64,000 bases of DNA from Nocardioides nitrophenolicus (GTDB lineage Bacteria; Actinomycetota; Actinomycetes; Propionibacteriales; Nocardioidaceae): NCBI RefSeq assembly GCF_016907515.1, contig NZ_JAFBBY010000001.1:2790001-2854000 (forward strand). Direction: 5' to 3'. Under the pieces are notes generated by a model. The model ran no database searches and was not told the origin of the DNA. It was given only the letters and a program-made list of their open reading frames with translations. This document shows, in pieces, positions 38,935 through 46,993 of this stretch. The translations under genes and the position numbers were made by a program. Each line of letters starts with the position of its first letter. Positions within the stretch are counted from its first letter, which is position 1.

Positions 38935-39813
38935 ATGAACCAGCCGAGCGATCTCAGGGAGCTGGCCGACCTGGTCGGCGCCGCCGTCGAGCGCCCGGTC
39001 CGGCTGCTTCCGCAGTCGGGCCGCCCGGGCGAGAGCCTGCTCCATGCGTACGACGAGCACGCGCGCCGGGTCGCGGTGGTCCGGTGGGCCGAGGACGAGG
39101 CCGCCGCCCGCCGGCTGCTCGACGCGGCCTCCGCGCTGGCCACGGTCGAGGCCCACCACCACGGCAGCCGGCTGGTCGTGCCCCGCCTGCTCGCGCTCAC
39201 CACCTGGGCGGGCCGGCCGCTGCTGGTGCAGGAATGGTGCGCGACGCCGTACCCGGGACGGGTGCCGGCCCGTGGCGCCCGGTACGACGCCGAGCGGGTG
39301 GTCGTCGAGCTCGGCAGCACGGCCGACCTGGACCGCTCGTACGCCGACGGCCTGCGGGCCCGGCTGCGGGACCTGCCGTCCTCGGCGTTCGGCGACCAGC
39401 TCCTCGCCGCGCTCGACCGGCTTGGAGCGCAGCACGACCTCGACGCGCTGCCACGGGGCGCCTGGCACGGGAGCTGGTCGCGCGCGACGGTGGCGGCCGG
39501 GCCGCAGGGCACGGTGCTGGTGCGGGACTGGGACCGCTTCGAGCGGAACCGGCCGATCGGCTTCGACACCCTGCACTTCCGCCTCGACGAGCTGCGCGGC
39601 GAGCAGCGCCGCCCCGCCGCCGGCACGGCCCTGGTCACGGAGGCGCCCCGGCTGCTCGCCCGCTGGCACGGGCGCGTCGTGGGCGAGGCCCGCTGCATCG
39701 CCCGGCTGCTGCTGCTCGAGCTGGCCGCCCGCGAGCTGGCCGAGGTCGGGCCGGGCCGGGCGCCGGTCTCGTGGACGGCGGACTGGATCGCACCCACCCT
39801 GTTCAGCGCCTGA
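38935..39813 (+). CDS. Phosphotransferase-like protein with altered HGD motif
   Basis: 292 residues with aminoglycoside-phosphotransferase-like C-terminal half: GAWHGSWSRATV in place of the usual WHGDWxxxN, then VLVRDWDRFERNRPIGFDTLHF. The metal/catalytic Asp of HGD is replaced by Ser (HGS), so kinase activity is doubtful, although the later DWDRF metal-site motif is kept. RBS GAGGGGA precedes ATG38935. Followed after 48 bp by a two-component system; a functional link is possible but not shown. Confidence 0.65.
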   Translation: MNQPSDLRELADLVGAAVERPVRLLPQSGRPGESLLHAYDEHARRVAVVRWAEDEAAARRLLDAASALATVEAHHHGSRLVVPRLLALTTWAGRPLLVQEWCATPYPGRVPARGARYDAERVVVELGSTADLDRSYADGLRARLRDLPSSAFGDQLLAALDRLGAQHDLDALPRGAWHGSWSRATVAAGPQGTVLVRDWDRFERNRPIGFDTLHFRLDELRGEQRRPAAGTALVTEAPRLLARWHGRVVGEARCIARLLLLELAARELAEVGPGRAPVSWTADWIAPTLFSA

Positions 39814-39861
39814 CGCCTCATCGAGCGCCGGAGCGGATGATCGGGCCCGGATTCGGGCACC

Positions 39862-41094
39862 ATGGCCGGTATGGAGGCCGGTCATCCGCTGACTCGGACC
39901 CTCGAGCTCCTCGCCGAGGGCGTGATCGAGTTCGCCGGCTTCCGGGTGGCCGCGGTCAGCCTGGTGGCCGACGGCGTCCTGCACACCGTGGCCGTGGTCG
40001 GCGACGACGACGCCGCCGCCCAGCTGGTCGACCAGCGCACCCCGGTGGCACTCCTCGAGCGCGAGCTGGCGCCCGCCGAGCAGTGGGGTGCGCTGCGGTT
40101 CCTGCCCGCCGACCGGTCGGGAGGCCACCTCGCCGGCCACCTGTGGACCTCCGGCGCACCACCGCTGGCCGGTGCCGACGCCTGGGATCCGCGCGACCTC
40201 ATCTGCGGCCTGCTCCGCGACTCCGCCGGCCGCCTGCGCGGCGTCCTCTGGGTGGACCTCCCGACCAACGGGCGGCGACCCGACGCCGCCCAGCGGGCCA
40301 CCCTGCAGATGTACGTCCGCCTCGCCGAGCGCGCGCTGGTGACGGCGCTGGAGCGCGACGACCTCGAGGTCCGGGTGGAGCGCGAGCACGCCGTCGCGGA
40401 GTACCGCCGGACCCTCATCGACGTGCTCTCCCACGAGCTGCGCGGCACGGCGGCCGCGATCGCGCACACCGTCGACGCGCTGCGGGCCGAGCCGGAGCTC
40501 GGTGCCGCGGTCGAGGCCGGGCTGGACGTCGTGCACGGCGGGGCCGAACGGCTGCGCTCGGTCGTCGACGACATGAGCGCGCTCGCCAAGCTGGGCCGGG
40601 CCGACGTCCCGCTCCGCGCGCTGCCCGCCGACCTCGCCGCGCTCGCACGGGAGTCGATCGCGCTGCACAGCGCCGAGGCCCACGGCCGCGGGGTCGCCGT
40701 CGACCTGGACGCGACCGGTGAGACCGTCGTCGACGGCGATCCGGAGGACCTCGGCCGGATGATCGACAACCTGGTCTCCAACGCGATCAAGTACTCCGAG
40801 CCCGAGGGCCGGGTGGTGGTGCGGGTCGCCGCGGAGCCGGACGGCGTCGTGCTCAGCGTGAGCGACGTCGGCATCGGCATCGACCCGGCCGACCGCGAGC
40901 ACGTCTTCGAGGAGTTCTTCCGGTCCCGGAGCCTCGCCGTACGCCGCCGCCCCGGCGCCGGCCTCGGCCTCGCCATCGCGCAGCGGGTCGCCACCCTCCA
41001 CGGCGGCGTGATCCGGGTCGACTCCACCCCCGGCGCGGGGACCACCTTCACCGTCGCGCTGCCCCGGCCGGGCGTCGTACGGAGCGTGGGGTGA
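39862..41094 (+). CDS. Soluble sensor histidine kinase with N-terminal GAF-like domain
   Basis: 410 residues, no membrane helices. Residues about 10-165 form a GAF-like sensor. HisKA follows with IDVLSHELRGTAAA (His191), then HATPase: NLVSNAIKYSEPEG (N box), VSDVGIGIDP (G1) and GAGLGLAIAQRVA (G2). The signal would be intracellular. Its stop overlaps the regulator's GTG (41091-41094), so the pair is co-translated. Confidence 0.88.
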   Translation: MAGMEAGHPLTRTLELLAEGVIEFAGFRVAAVSLVADGVLHTVAVVGDDDAAAQLVDQRTPVALLERELAPAEQWGALRFLPADRSGGHLAGHLWTSGAPPLAGADAWDPRDLICGLLRDSAGRLRGVLWVDLPTNGRRPDAAQRATLQMYVRLAERALVTALERDDLEVRVEREHAVAEYRRTLIDVLSHELRGTAAAIAHTVDALRAEPELGAAVEAGLDVVHGGAERLRSVVDDMSALAKLGRADVPLRALPADLAALARESIALHSAEAHGRGVAVDLDATGETVVDGDPEDLGRMIDNLVSNAIKYSEPEGRVVVRVAAEPDGVVLSVSDVGIGIDPADREHVFEEFFRSRSLAVRRRPGAGLGLAIAQRVATLHGGVIRVDSTPGAGTTFTVALPRPGVVRSVG

Positions 41095-41771
41095 GCGCGA
41101 TGCCCGGCCCGACGAGGATCGTGCTGGTCGAGGACCACGCGCTGTTCGCCCAGTCGCTCGACTTCGCGCTCACCCGGGAGGGGCACGACGTCCGGGTGCT
41201 GACGCCCGACGACTACCCCTCGCCGGCGGCGCTGCTCACCCGGGTCCGCGACCTCCACCCGCGCATCGTGCTGGTCGACCTCGACCTCGGGCCGCTCGGC
41301 GACGGCCGACTCCTCATCGGCCCGCTGGCACGGGCCGGTGTCCTGGTGCTGGTGCTGACCGCCACCACCGACCGGGCCCGCTGGGGGGAGTGCCTGGCGC
41401 TCGGGGCGCGGCAGGTGCTCTCGAAGTCGGGCACCCTCGACAGCGTGCTCGGCGCGATCCGGGTGCTGCTGGTCGGAGGCACCCTGCTCCGCGAGGACGA
41501 GCGCGCCGCACTGGTCACCCTGGCCCGCGAGACCGGCCAGGAGAACCGGGAGATCCGGGCCCGGTTCGAGCTGCTGACCCCGCGCGAGGCGACGGTGCTC
41601 GGGTGCCTGATGCGCGGGCAGACCGTGCACGACGTCGCGACCGCGTTCGTGGTGTCGGAGAGCACCGTGCGGACCCAGGTGAAGCGGGTGCTGGCCAAGC
41701 TGGACGTGTCGTCGCAGCTCGAGGCGGTGGGGTTGGCGAACCGGGTGGGGTGGCATCCGCCTGCTGCATGA
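41091..41771 (+). CDS. NarL/LuxR-type response regulator
   Basis: 226 residues: receiver with VLVEDHALF and putative phospho-Asp63 in IVLVDLDLG, Lys in VLSKSGTLD, and a C-terminal LuxR HTH (LTPREATVLGCLMRGQTVHDVATAF then VSESTVRTQVKRVLAKL). Partner of the GAF kinase upstream, an unusual pairing of a HisKA-type kinase with a NarL-type regulator. The gene ends inside a large palindromic terminator. Confidence 0.88.
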   Translation: MSAMPGPTRIVLVEDHALFAQSLDFALTREGHDVRVLTPDDYPSPAALLTRVRDLHPRIVLVDLDLGPLGDGRLLIGPLARAGVLVLVLTATTDRARWGECLALGARQVLSKSGTLDSVLGAIRVLLVGGTLLREDERAALVTLARETGQENREIRARFELLTPREATVLGCLMRGQTVHDVATAFVVSESTVRTQVKRVLAKLDVSSQLEAVGLANRVGWHPPAA

Positions 41772-41875
41772 ATCGCCGGTCGACCGGCGTTTCTGTCACT
41801 TGTCGGGCAGTTCTGTCACTTGTCGGGCGTTGCAACGCCCGACAAGTGCAGGAACAACCGGTCGACCGGTGATTC
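41770..41875. terminator. Large bidirectional palindromic terminator with internal 20-bp duplication
   Basis: Sits between convergent genes. Outer arms start GAATCGCCGGTCGACCGG and mirror as CCGGTCGACCGGTGATTC. The core, 41817-41848, is a perfect 32-bp palindrome (CACTTGTCGGGCGTTG and its complement). The left arm carries TTCTGTCACTTGTCGGGC twice in tandem (20-bp period) and the right arm only once, so one copy must bulge out. Confidence 0.7.
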
Positions 41876-41883
41876 CTGCACCC

Positions 41884-44400
41884 TCACTCCCCGCTCGGCA
41901 CGATCGCCGAGATCACCGTCCCATCAGCCCGCTGGATCCCGGCGGGGTACGGCGGCTCGCCGTCCAGCCGCGGCCCCTGGTGCTCGAGCGGGACCACGAC
42001 CGGGTCGCCCGGGGCGACCTTGACCAGGGTGCCCCGCACCGACAGCGTGACCGGACCGGTCCCCTCCTCGACGAACAGCTCCAGCTCGTCGGCGCGGACC
42101 ACGACCCGCACCCGGGTCCCGTGGAGCGTCAGCCGGTAGGTGAGCGACGGCCACGACGCCGGCAGCCGGGGGTCGAGCTGCCACTGCTGGTCCCCGGCGC
42201 CGGAGCCGCGGTCCCGGAACCCGCCGAAGCCGCCGACGAGGGCGCTCCACACCCCACCGGTGGAGGCGACGTGGACGCCGTCGGCGGTGTTGTTGTGGCG
42301 GTCGGCGAGGTCGACGAAGAGAGCCGAGTGGAAGTAGCGCAGTGCGAGGGAGTGGTAGCCGACCTCGGCGGCCACGATCGACTGCACGACCGCGGACAGC
42401 GTGGAGTCGCCGGTGGTGATCGGGTCGTAGTACTCGAAGTCGGCCTGCTTCTGCTCGGCCGTGAAGTCCTCGCCCTGGAGGTAGAGCGCGAGCACCACGT
42501 CGGCCTGCTTGAGCACCTGGAAGCGGTAGATCACCAGCGGGTGGTAGTGGAGCAGCAGTGGCCGCTTGTCGAGCGGGGTGTTCTCCAGGTCCCACATCTC
42601 GCGCTCCAGGAAGTGCGCGTCCTGCGGGTGGATGCCGAGGAAGGAGTCGAACGGGATGGACATCCCGTCGGCGCACTGCGCCCACTCGTCCGGCTCGTCG
42701 GTGGTGAGCCCGGTGCGGCGCACCAGGTCGTCGTACGCCGCCGGGTCGTCGCGCTGCAGCTCCCACACGGCGCGGGCGGCGCGGCGCAGGTTGAAGCGCG
42801 CGAGCACGTTCGTGTAGAGGTTGTCGTTGACCACGGTGGTGTACTCGTCGGGCCCGGTGACGCCGTGGATGTGGAAGGTGCGGCGGCTCTCGTCGCGCCA
42901 GAAGCCGAGATCGGCCCACAGCCGCGCGGTCTCGACGAAGATGTCGACCGCCTCGCGGGCCAGGAACTCGTCGTCGCCGGTGGCGCCGACGTACTGGCTC
43001 AGGGCGTAGGCGATGTCGGCGTCGATGTGGTACTGCGCGGTGCCGGCCGCGTAGTACGCCGACGCCTCCTGCCCGCTGATCGTGCGCCAGGGGAAGAGCG
43101 CACCCTTCTGGGACAGCTCGCGGGCCCGGGAGCGGGCGCTGTCGAGCAGGTTGTAGCGGAAGCGCAGGGCGTTCCGGGCCGCCCACGGCATGGTGTAGGT
43201 GAGGAACGGCATCACGTAGATCTCGGTGTCCCAGAAGTAGTGGCCGCCGTAGCCGGACCCGCTCACCCCCTTGGCCGCGATGCCCTGGCCCTCCGCGCGG
43301 GCGGAGGCCTGCAGGATCGAGAAGAGGTTCCACCGGATCGCCTGCTGCAGCGCGGGCTGGTCCGGGATCGCGACGTCCGCGCGGGCCCAGAACGCGTCCA
43401 GCCACGCCCGCTGTGCCTCGAACTGGTGCGCCACCCCCTCCTCGCGGGTGCGGGCCAGGGTCCGCTCGCAGCGGTCGATCAGCTCGCGCGGCGGCACCGT
43501 CGCCGCGGTGTGGAAGGACACCAGCTTGGTCAGCCGCACGGGGACGCCCGGCTCGGCCGCGATCCGGTAGATCGCCTTGGCGAGGTCGTCCTCGGCGTGC
43601 ACGTCGAGGGAGTACGGCGCGTCGGTCTCCAGCACGTGGTCCGCGACCACGCCGAGGGTCATCCCGCTCTGCATCGTGCGGTAGCCGAGCTTGAGCCGCC
43701 CGGTCTCGGGGTCGGCCTCGTGGATCCGCGGGTCGAGCACCCGGCGGTCGAAGTCCTCGGCCCGTCGGGGATCCGCGGTCCCGCCGCCACTCTGGTCGAT
43801 CGGCGCCGTCTCGCGCTGCTCGTCCTGCCGGTTGACCAGCTGGGAGGAGATCGCCAGCGAGGCCCGCTGGTCGAGGAGGGTGACCTCGAAGGTCAGCACG
43901 GCGAGATGGCGCTGCTCCAGCGGCACCATCCGGGTGCTGCGGACCCGCACCCGCTTGCCGCCCGGCGTACGCCAGAGCAGGTCGCGGGTGAGCACGCCGG
44001 TGCGGAAGTCGAGGGCACGCTCGTACTCGAGCAGGTCGGCGACCGAGACCTGCAGCGGCTCGTCGTCGACGTAGAGCCGGATCACCTTCGGGTCCGGCAC
44101 GTTGACGATGGTCTGCCCGATCCGCGCGAAGCCGTAGGCCTCCTCGGCGTGGGAGATCGGCCAGGTCTCGTGGAAGCCGTTGATGAAGGTGCCGTCGAGG
44201 TGGGCGTCGCGGCTCTCGGAGTAGTTGCCGCGCAGGCCGAGGTAGCCGTTGCCGACGGTGAACAGCGACTCGGTGGTGCCGAGGTCTGAGCCGTCGAAGC
44301 GGGTCTCGACCAGGCGCCACTCGTCGACGGGGAACCGGCTGCGGTCGAGCGGGTCGCCGGCCGGGGGCGCCTTGTGGGACGGGCCTTCGGGTGCGTTCAT
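41884..44400 (-). CDS. GH65 family glycoside phosphorylase (maltose/trehalose/kojibiose type)
   Basis: 838 residues with full GH65 architecture: N-terminal beta-sandwich, (alpha/alpha)6 barrel and C-terminal beta domain. Catalytic Glu519 lies in HIHGVTGPDEY; GHYFWDTEIYVMPFL and the later basic segment form the phosphate-binding region. These enzymes split an alpha-glucosyl disaccharide with phosphate to give beta-glucose-1-phosphate. The coupled downstream use is explicit: the preceding gene is a beta-phosphoglucomutase, overlapping by 4 bp. Maltose or trehalose specificity cannot be decided from sequence reading alone. Confidence 0.9.
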   Translation of the reverse strand: MNAPEGPSHKAPPAGDPLDRSRFPVDEWRLVETRFDGSDLGTTESLFTVGNGYLGLRGNYSESRDAHLDGTFINGFHETWPISHAEEAYGFARIGQTIVNVPDPKVIRLYVDDEPLQVSVADLLEYERALDFRTGVLTRDLLWRTPGGKRVRVRSTRMVPLEQRHLAVLTFEVTLLDQRASLAISSQLVNRQDEQRETAPIDQSGGGTADPRRAEDFDRRVLDPRIHEADPETGRLKLGYRTMQSGMTLGVVADHVLETDAPYSLDVHAEDDLAKAIYRIAAEPGVPVRLTKLVSFHTAATVPPRELIDRCERTLARTREEGVAHQFEAQRAWLDAFWARADVAIPDQPALQQAIRWNLFSILQASARAEGQGIAAKGVSGSGYGGHYFWDTEIYVMPFLTYTMPWAARNALRFRYNLLDSARSRARELSQKGALFPWRTISGQEASAYYAAGTAQYHIDADIAYALSQYVGATGDDEFLAREAVDIFVETARLWADLGFWRDESRRTFHIHGVTGPDEYTTVVNDNLYTNVLARFNLRRAARAVWELQRDDPAAYDDLVRRTGLTTDEPDEWAQCADGMSIPFDSFLGIHPQDAHFLEREMWDLENTPLDKRPLLLHYHPLVIYRFQVLKQADVVLALYLQGEDFTAEQKQADFEYYDPITTGDSTLSAVVQSIVAAEVGYHSLALRYFHSALFVDLADRHNNTADGVHVASTGGVWSALVGGFGGFRDRGSGAGDQQWQLDPRLPASWPSLTYRLTLHGTRVRVVVRADELELFVEEGTGPVTLSVRGTLVKVAPGDPVVVPLEHQGPRLDGEPPYPAGIQRADGTVISAIVPSGE

Positions 44401-45152
44401 GGCTGCTCCTCCGCGACCAGGTCGGCGAGATCGGGGACGACGACGGTGGCTCCGGCCGCGCGCAGGGCGTCCTCGCCCGCGCCGCGGTCCACGCCGATGA
44501 CCAGCCCGAAGCCGCCGGCGTGGCCCGCGGCGACCCCGTTGATGGCGTCCTCGAGCACGACCGAGCGGGCGTCGGTCGCACCCAGCACCTGGGCCGCGTG
44601 GGAGAAGGTGTCCGGTGCGGGCTTGCCGGGCAGGCCCAGCTCGGCGGCCAGTCCGCCGTGCATCACGAAGTCGAACTCCCCGGACAGCCCGGCTGCCTCC
44701 AGCACTGCCGGTGCGTTGCGCGAGGACGACACCACGGCCAGCGGGATCCCGCGCCGGCGCAGGTCCGCGATCAGCCGCACCGAGCCGGGGTAGGGCGTGA
44801 CCCCGTCCGAGGCCAGGATCTGGTTGAACGCCTCGTTCTTGCGGTTGCCGAGGCCAGCCACCGTGTCCGCCGTCGGCGGGTCCTCCGGCGTGCCCTCCGG
44901 CAGGGTGATCCCGCGGGAGGCGAGGAAGGAGCGGACCCCGTCGTAGCGGGGCTTCCCGTCGACGTAGGCGAAGTAGTCCTGCTCGGTGTACGCCGGGTAG
45001 GCGACGCCGTCCGCCGCCGAGCGCGCGGTCAGGAAGGAGGAGAACATCGCCGACCACGCGTGCATGTGCACCTCGGCCGTCGGGGTGACCACCCCGTCGA
45101 GGTCGAAGAGCACCGCATCCCAGGCATCCCAGTCCACTACTGTCCGAGGCAC
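44397..45152 (-). CDS. Beta-phosphoglucomutase (HAD superfamily)
   Basis: 251 residues with HAD motifs: nucleophile DLDGVVTPTAE, motif II VVSSSRNAP, Lys in GLPGKPAPDTF, and acidic motif SVVLEDAINGVAAG. Converts beta-glucose-1-phosphate from the GH65 enzyme to glucose-6-phosphate, so the two genes make a complete phosphorolytic disaccharide route into glycolysis. GTG45152 is preceded at 6 nt by TAGCCT, a leaderless-type start. Confidence 0.9.
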   Translation of the reverse strand: MPRTVVDWDAWDAVLFDLDGVVTPTAEVHMHAWSAMFSSFLTARSAADGVAYPAYTEQDYFAYVDGKPRYDGVRSFLASRGITLPEGTPEDPPTADTVAGLGNRKNEAFNQILASDGVTPYPGSVRLIADLRRRGIPLAVVSSSRNAPAVLEAAGLSGEFDFVMHGGLAAELGLPGKPAPDTFSHAAQVLGATDARSVVLEDAINGVAAGHAGGFGLVIGVDRGAGEDALRAAGATVVVPDLADLVAEEQP

Positions 45153-45158
45153 GCGCTC

Positions 45159-45164
45159 AGGCTA
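45159..45164 (-). promoter_or_regulatory. -10 hexamer TAGCCT of the phosphoglucomutase-GH65 operon
   Basis: Minus-strand TAGCCT 6 nt before GTG45152; no ribosome-binding site is visible. Confidence 0.6.
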
Positions 45165-45197
45165 ACCGGGGAGACCCCAGGGTCGGGTCAGGGCGCG

Positions 45198-45215
45198 ATC
45201 CGGGTCACACCGGAT
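45198..45215. promoter_or_regulatory. Inverted repeat between phosphoglucomutase and P450 genes
   Basis: ATCCGG and CCGGAT (45198-45203 and 45210-45215) are separated by 6 bp in the divergent region 45153-45249, a possible operator. Weak evidence, since GC-rich DNA produces such short repeats by chance. Confidence 0.3.
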
Positions 45216-45249
45216 TCATCGAGGCGTCTCGTCTGGTGGAATACACCTC

Positions 45250-46566
45250 ATGCGTGTCCCCCTCCTCGGCCCGGTGAAGCAGCGCGTCGGCATCTGGCTG
45301 CTCAACCGGACCATGCGCAACGGCATCGACCTGCGCAAGCTCCGCTTCCTGCCCGACTCGATGACCCTGCCCCTCAAGCGAGACGGCCTCGACCCGCTGC
45401 CCGCGATGGCGCGGGTGCGGGCCGAGGAGCCGGTCAAGAAGCTCGCCGACCTGTTCGGCCGGGGCGTGTGGCTGGTGAGCGGGTACGACGAGTCGCGCGA
45501 GGTGCTCGCCGGTGGCGCCGAGGTCTGGTCCAACGACCTCGGGCAGTTCGTGTCCCAGGAGGGCCGCTCCGACGAGGAGCAGATCGGCGGCCTCGGGATG
45601 ACCGACCCGCCGCTCCACACCGCGCTGCGGCGCTATCTCACCCCCGAGTTCACGATGCGCCGCCTCGCCCGGCTGCAGCCCGGCATCGAGGCGATCGTGC
45701 GCCAGCGGCTGGACGCGATGGCCGAGGCCGGTCGCGACGGGCGGCCGGTCGACATGGTCGAGGAGTTCGCCTTCGCCGTGCCGTTCGACGTGATCTGCGA
45801 CCTGCTCGGCCTGCCGGTCGACGACCGGGCCCGCTTCCTCGAGCTCGGCGTCGCCCGCTTCGACCTCACCGAGGGCGGCGCGGGCGCGTTCGGCGCCGCC
45901 GCCCACACCCGCGAGTTCCTGATCAACGCGGTGCGCGAGCAGCGGGCGAACCCCGGCGACGGCCTGATCGGCGCGCTGCTGAAGGAGCACGGCGACGAGC
46001 TCGACGACGTGACCCTCGGCGGCATCGCCGACGGCGTCTTCCTCGGCGGCTACGAGACCTCCGCGTCGATGCTGGCCCTGGGCGCCTACCTGATCGCCAC
46101 CACGCCGAAGGCCGGCGAGATGCTCCGCTCGGAGGACGCCGAGCAGGTCAACCAGGTCGTCGAGGAGCTGCTGCGCCACCTGTGCGTCGTCCAGCTGGCC
46201 TTCCTGCGCTTCGCCAAGCAGGACGTGGTCATCGGGGGCGTGCAGATCAAGGAGGGCGACGCGGTCGGCGTATCGCTGCTCGCCGCCAACCGCGACCCCC
46301 GGCTCGCGCCGGACCTCGACACCTTCGACCCGAGCCGGGAGCCCACGCGCCACCTCGCCTTCGGCTGGGGCATGCACCGCTGCGTCGGCGCCGAGCTGGC
46401 CCGGATGGAGCTGCGCACCGCGCTGCGGATGCTCGCCGAGCGCTTCCCCGACCTGGCCATGGCCGCGGACATCTCCGAGCTGGAGTTCCGCAAGCTCTCC
46501 GCGGTCTACGGCGTCGAGGCGCTCCCCGTGCTCACCGGCGGCGACCGGGTCGCCGAGCCCGCCTGA
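45250..46566 (+). CDS. Cytochrome P450
   Basis: 438 residues. I-helix oxygen-binding motif GGYETS, ExxR in EELLRH region (EVVEELLRHL) and haem-thiolate loop FGWGMHRCVGAELAR (cysteine near residue 380) are present. It needs external ferredoxin and reductase, none of which is encoded nearby. Substrate unknown. It is followed by a truncated haemoglobin gene. Divergent from the phosphoglucomutase operon. Confidence 0.92.
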   Translation: MRVPLLGPVKQRVGIWLLNRTMRNGIDLRKLRFLPDSMTLPLKRDGLDPLPAMARVRAEEPVKKLADLFGRGVWLVSGYDESREVLAGGAEVWSNDLGQFVSQEGRSDEEQIGGLGMTDPPLHTALRRYLTPEFTMRRLARLQPGIEAIVRQRLDAMAEAGRDGRPVDMVEEFAFAVPFDVICDLLGLPVDDRARFLELGVARFDLTEGGAGAFGAAAHTREFLINAVREQRANPGDGLIGALLKEHGDELDDVTLGGIADGVFLGGYETSASMLALGAYLIATTPKAGEMLRSEDAEQVNQVVEELLRHLCVVQLAFLRFAKQDVVIGGVQIKEGDAVGVSLLAANRDPRLAPDLDTFDPSREPTRHLAFGWGMHRCVGAELARMELRTALRMLAERFPDLAMAADISELEFRKLSAVYGVEALPVLTGGDRVAEPA

Positions 46567-46582
46567 GTAACCGATACTCAGG
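46562..46582 (+). terminator. Hairpin overlapping the P450 stop codon
   Basis: CCTGAGTA and TACTCAGG are perfect 8-bp arms around a 5-nt loop; the TGA stop lies in the left arm. It could be a terminator, or an operator about 40 bp upstream of the haemoglobin start. Confidence 0.45.
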
Positions 46583-46603
46583 CGCCCGACCGGGCGGTCT
46601 CGC

Positions 46604-46609
46604 TAGCGT
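46604..46609 (+). promoter_or_regulatory. -10 hexamer TAGCGT, leaderless start at 46616
   Basis: TAGCGT lies exactly 6 nt before ATG46616. Confidence 0.6.
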
Positions 46610-46615
46610 CACCTC

Positions 46616-46993
46616 ATGAGCACGTACGACGCCCTCGGCGGGGCCGGCGCGGTGCGGGCGGTGGTGGCGGTGTTCTACCAGCGGGTGCTGGACGACCCGG
46701 ACCTGCGGGCCTGGTTCGACGGGATCGACGTCGACCGGCTCAAGGCCCACCAGCGCGCCTTCCTCAGCCACGCGCTCGGCGGTCCCGAGCTGTTCGCCGG
46801 CCGCCCGCTCGCCGCGGCGCACGCCGGGCTGGGCATCACCGACGACGCCTTCGACGCGGTGGCCGAGCACCTGGTGATGACGCTGTACGACCTGGGTGCC
46901 GAGGCCGGCCGGATCGAGGAGGTGCGGGCCGCGCTGGAGGCCCGGCGCGAGGTGGTCGTCAGCGCCGCGCCGCCAGCTCCTGCCGACCGCTGA
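46616..46993 (+). CDS. Truncated haemoglobin, group I-like
   Basis: 125 residues. YDALGGAGAVRAVVAVFYQRVLDDPDL and RLKAHQRAFLSHALGG are typical (partial motifs), with proximal His likely in AAAHAGLGIT. The family binds O2 or NO. Its place after a P450 might be coincidental. Its end overlaps the convergent regulator by 35 bp. Confidence 0.85.
   Translation: MSTYDALGGAGAVRAVVAVFYQRVLDDPDLRAWFDGIDVDRLKAHQRAFLSHALGGPELFAGRPLAAAHAGLGITDDAFDAVAEHLVMTLYDLGAEAGRIEEVRAALEARREVVVSAAPPAPADR

Noticed and set aside
38748..39863. Minus-strand N-terminal extension of the MFS gene
   Set aside because: It overlaps the phosphotransferase-like gene and encodes a Ser/Arg-rich non-hydrophobic stretch; the MFS protein starts properly at 38747.
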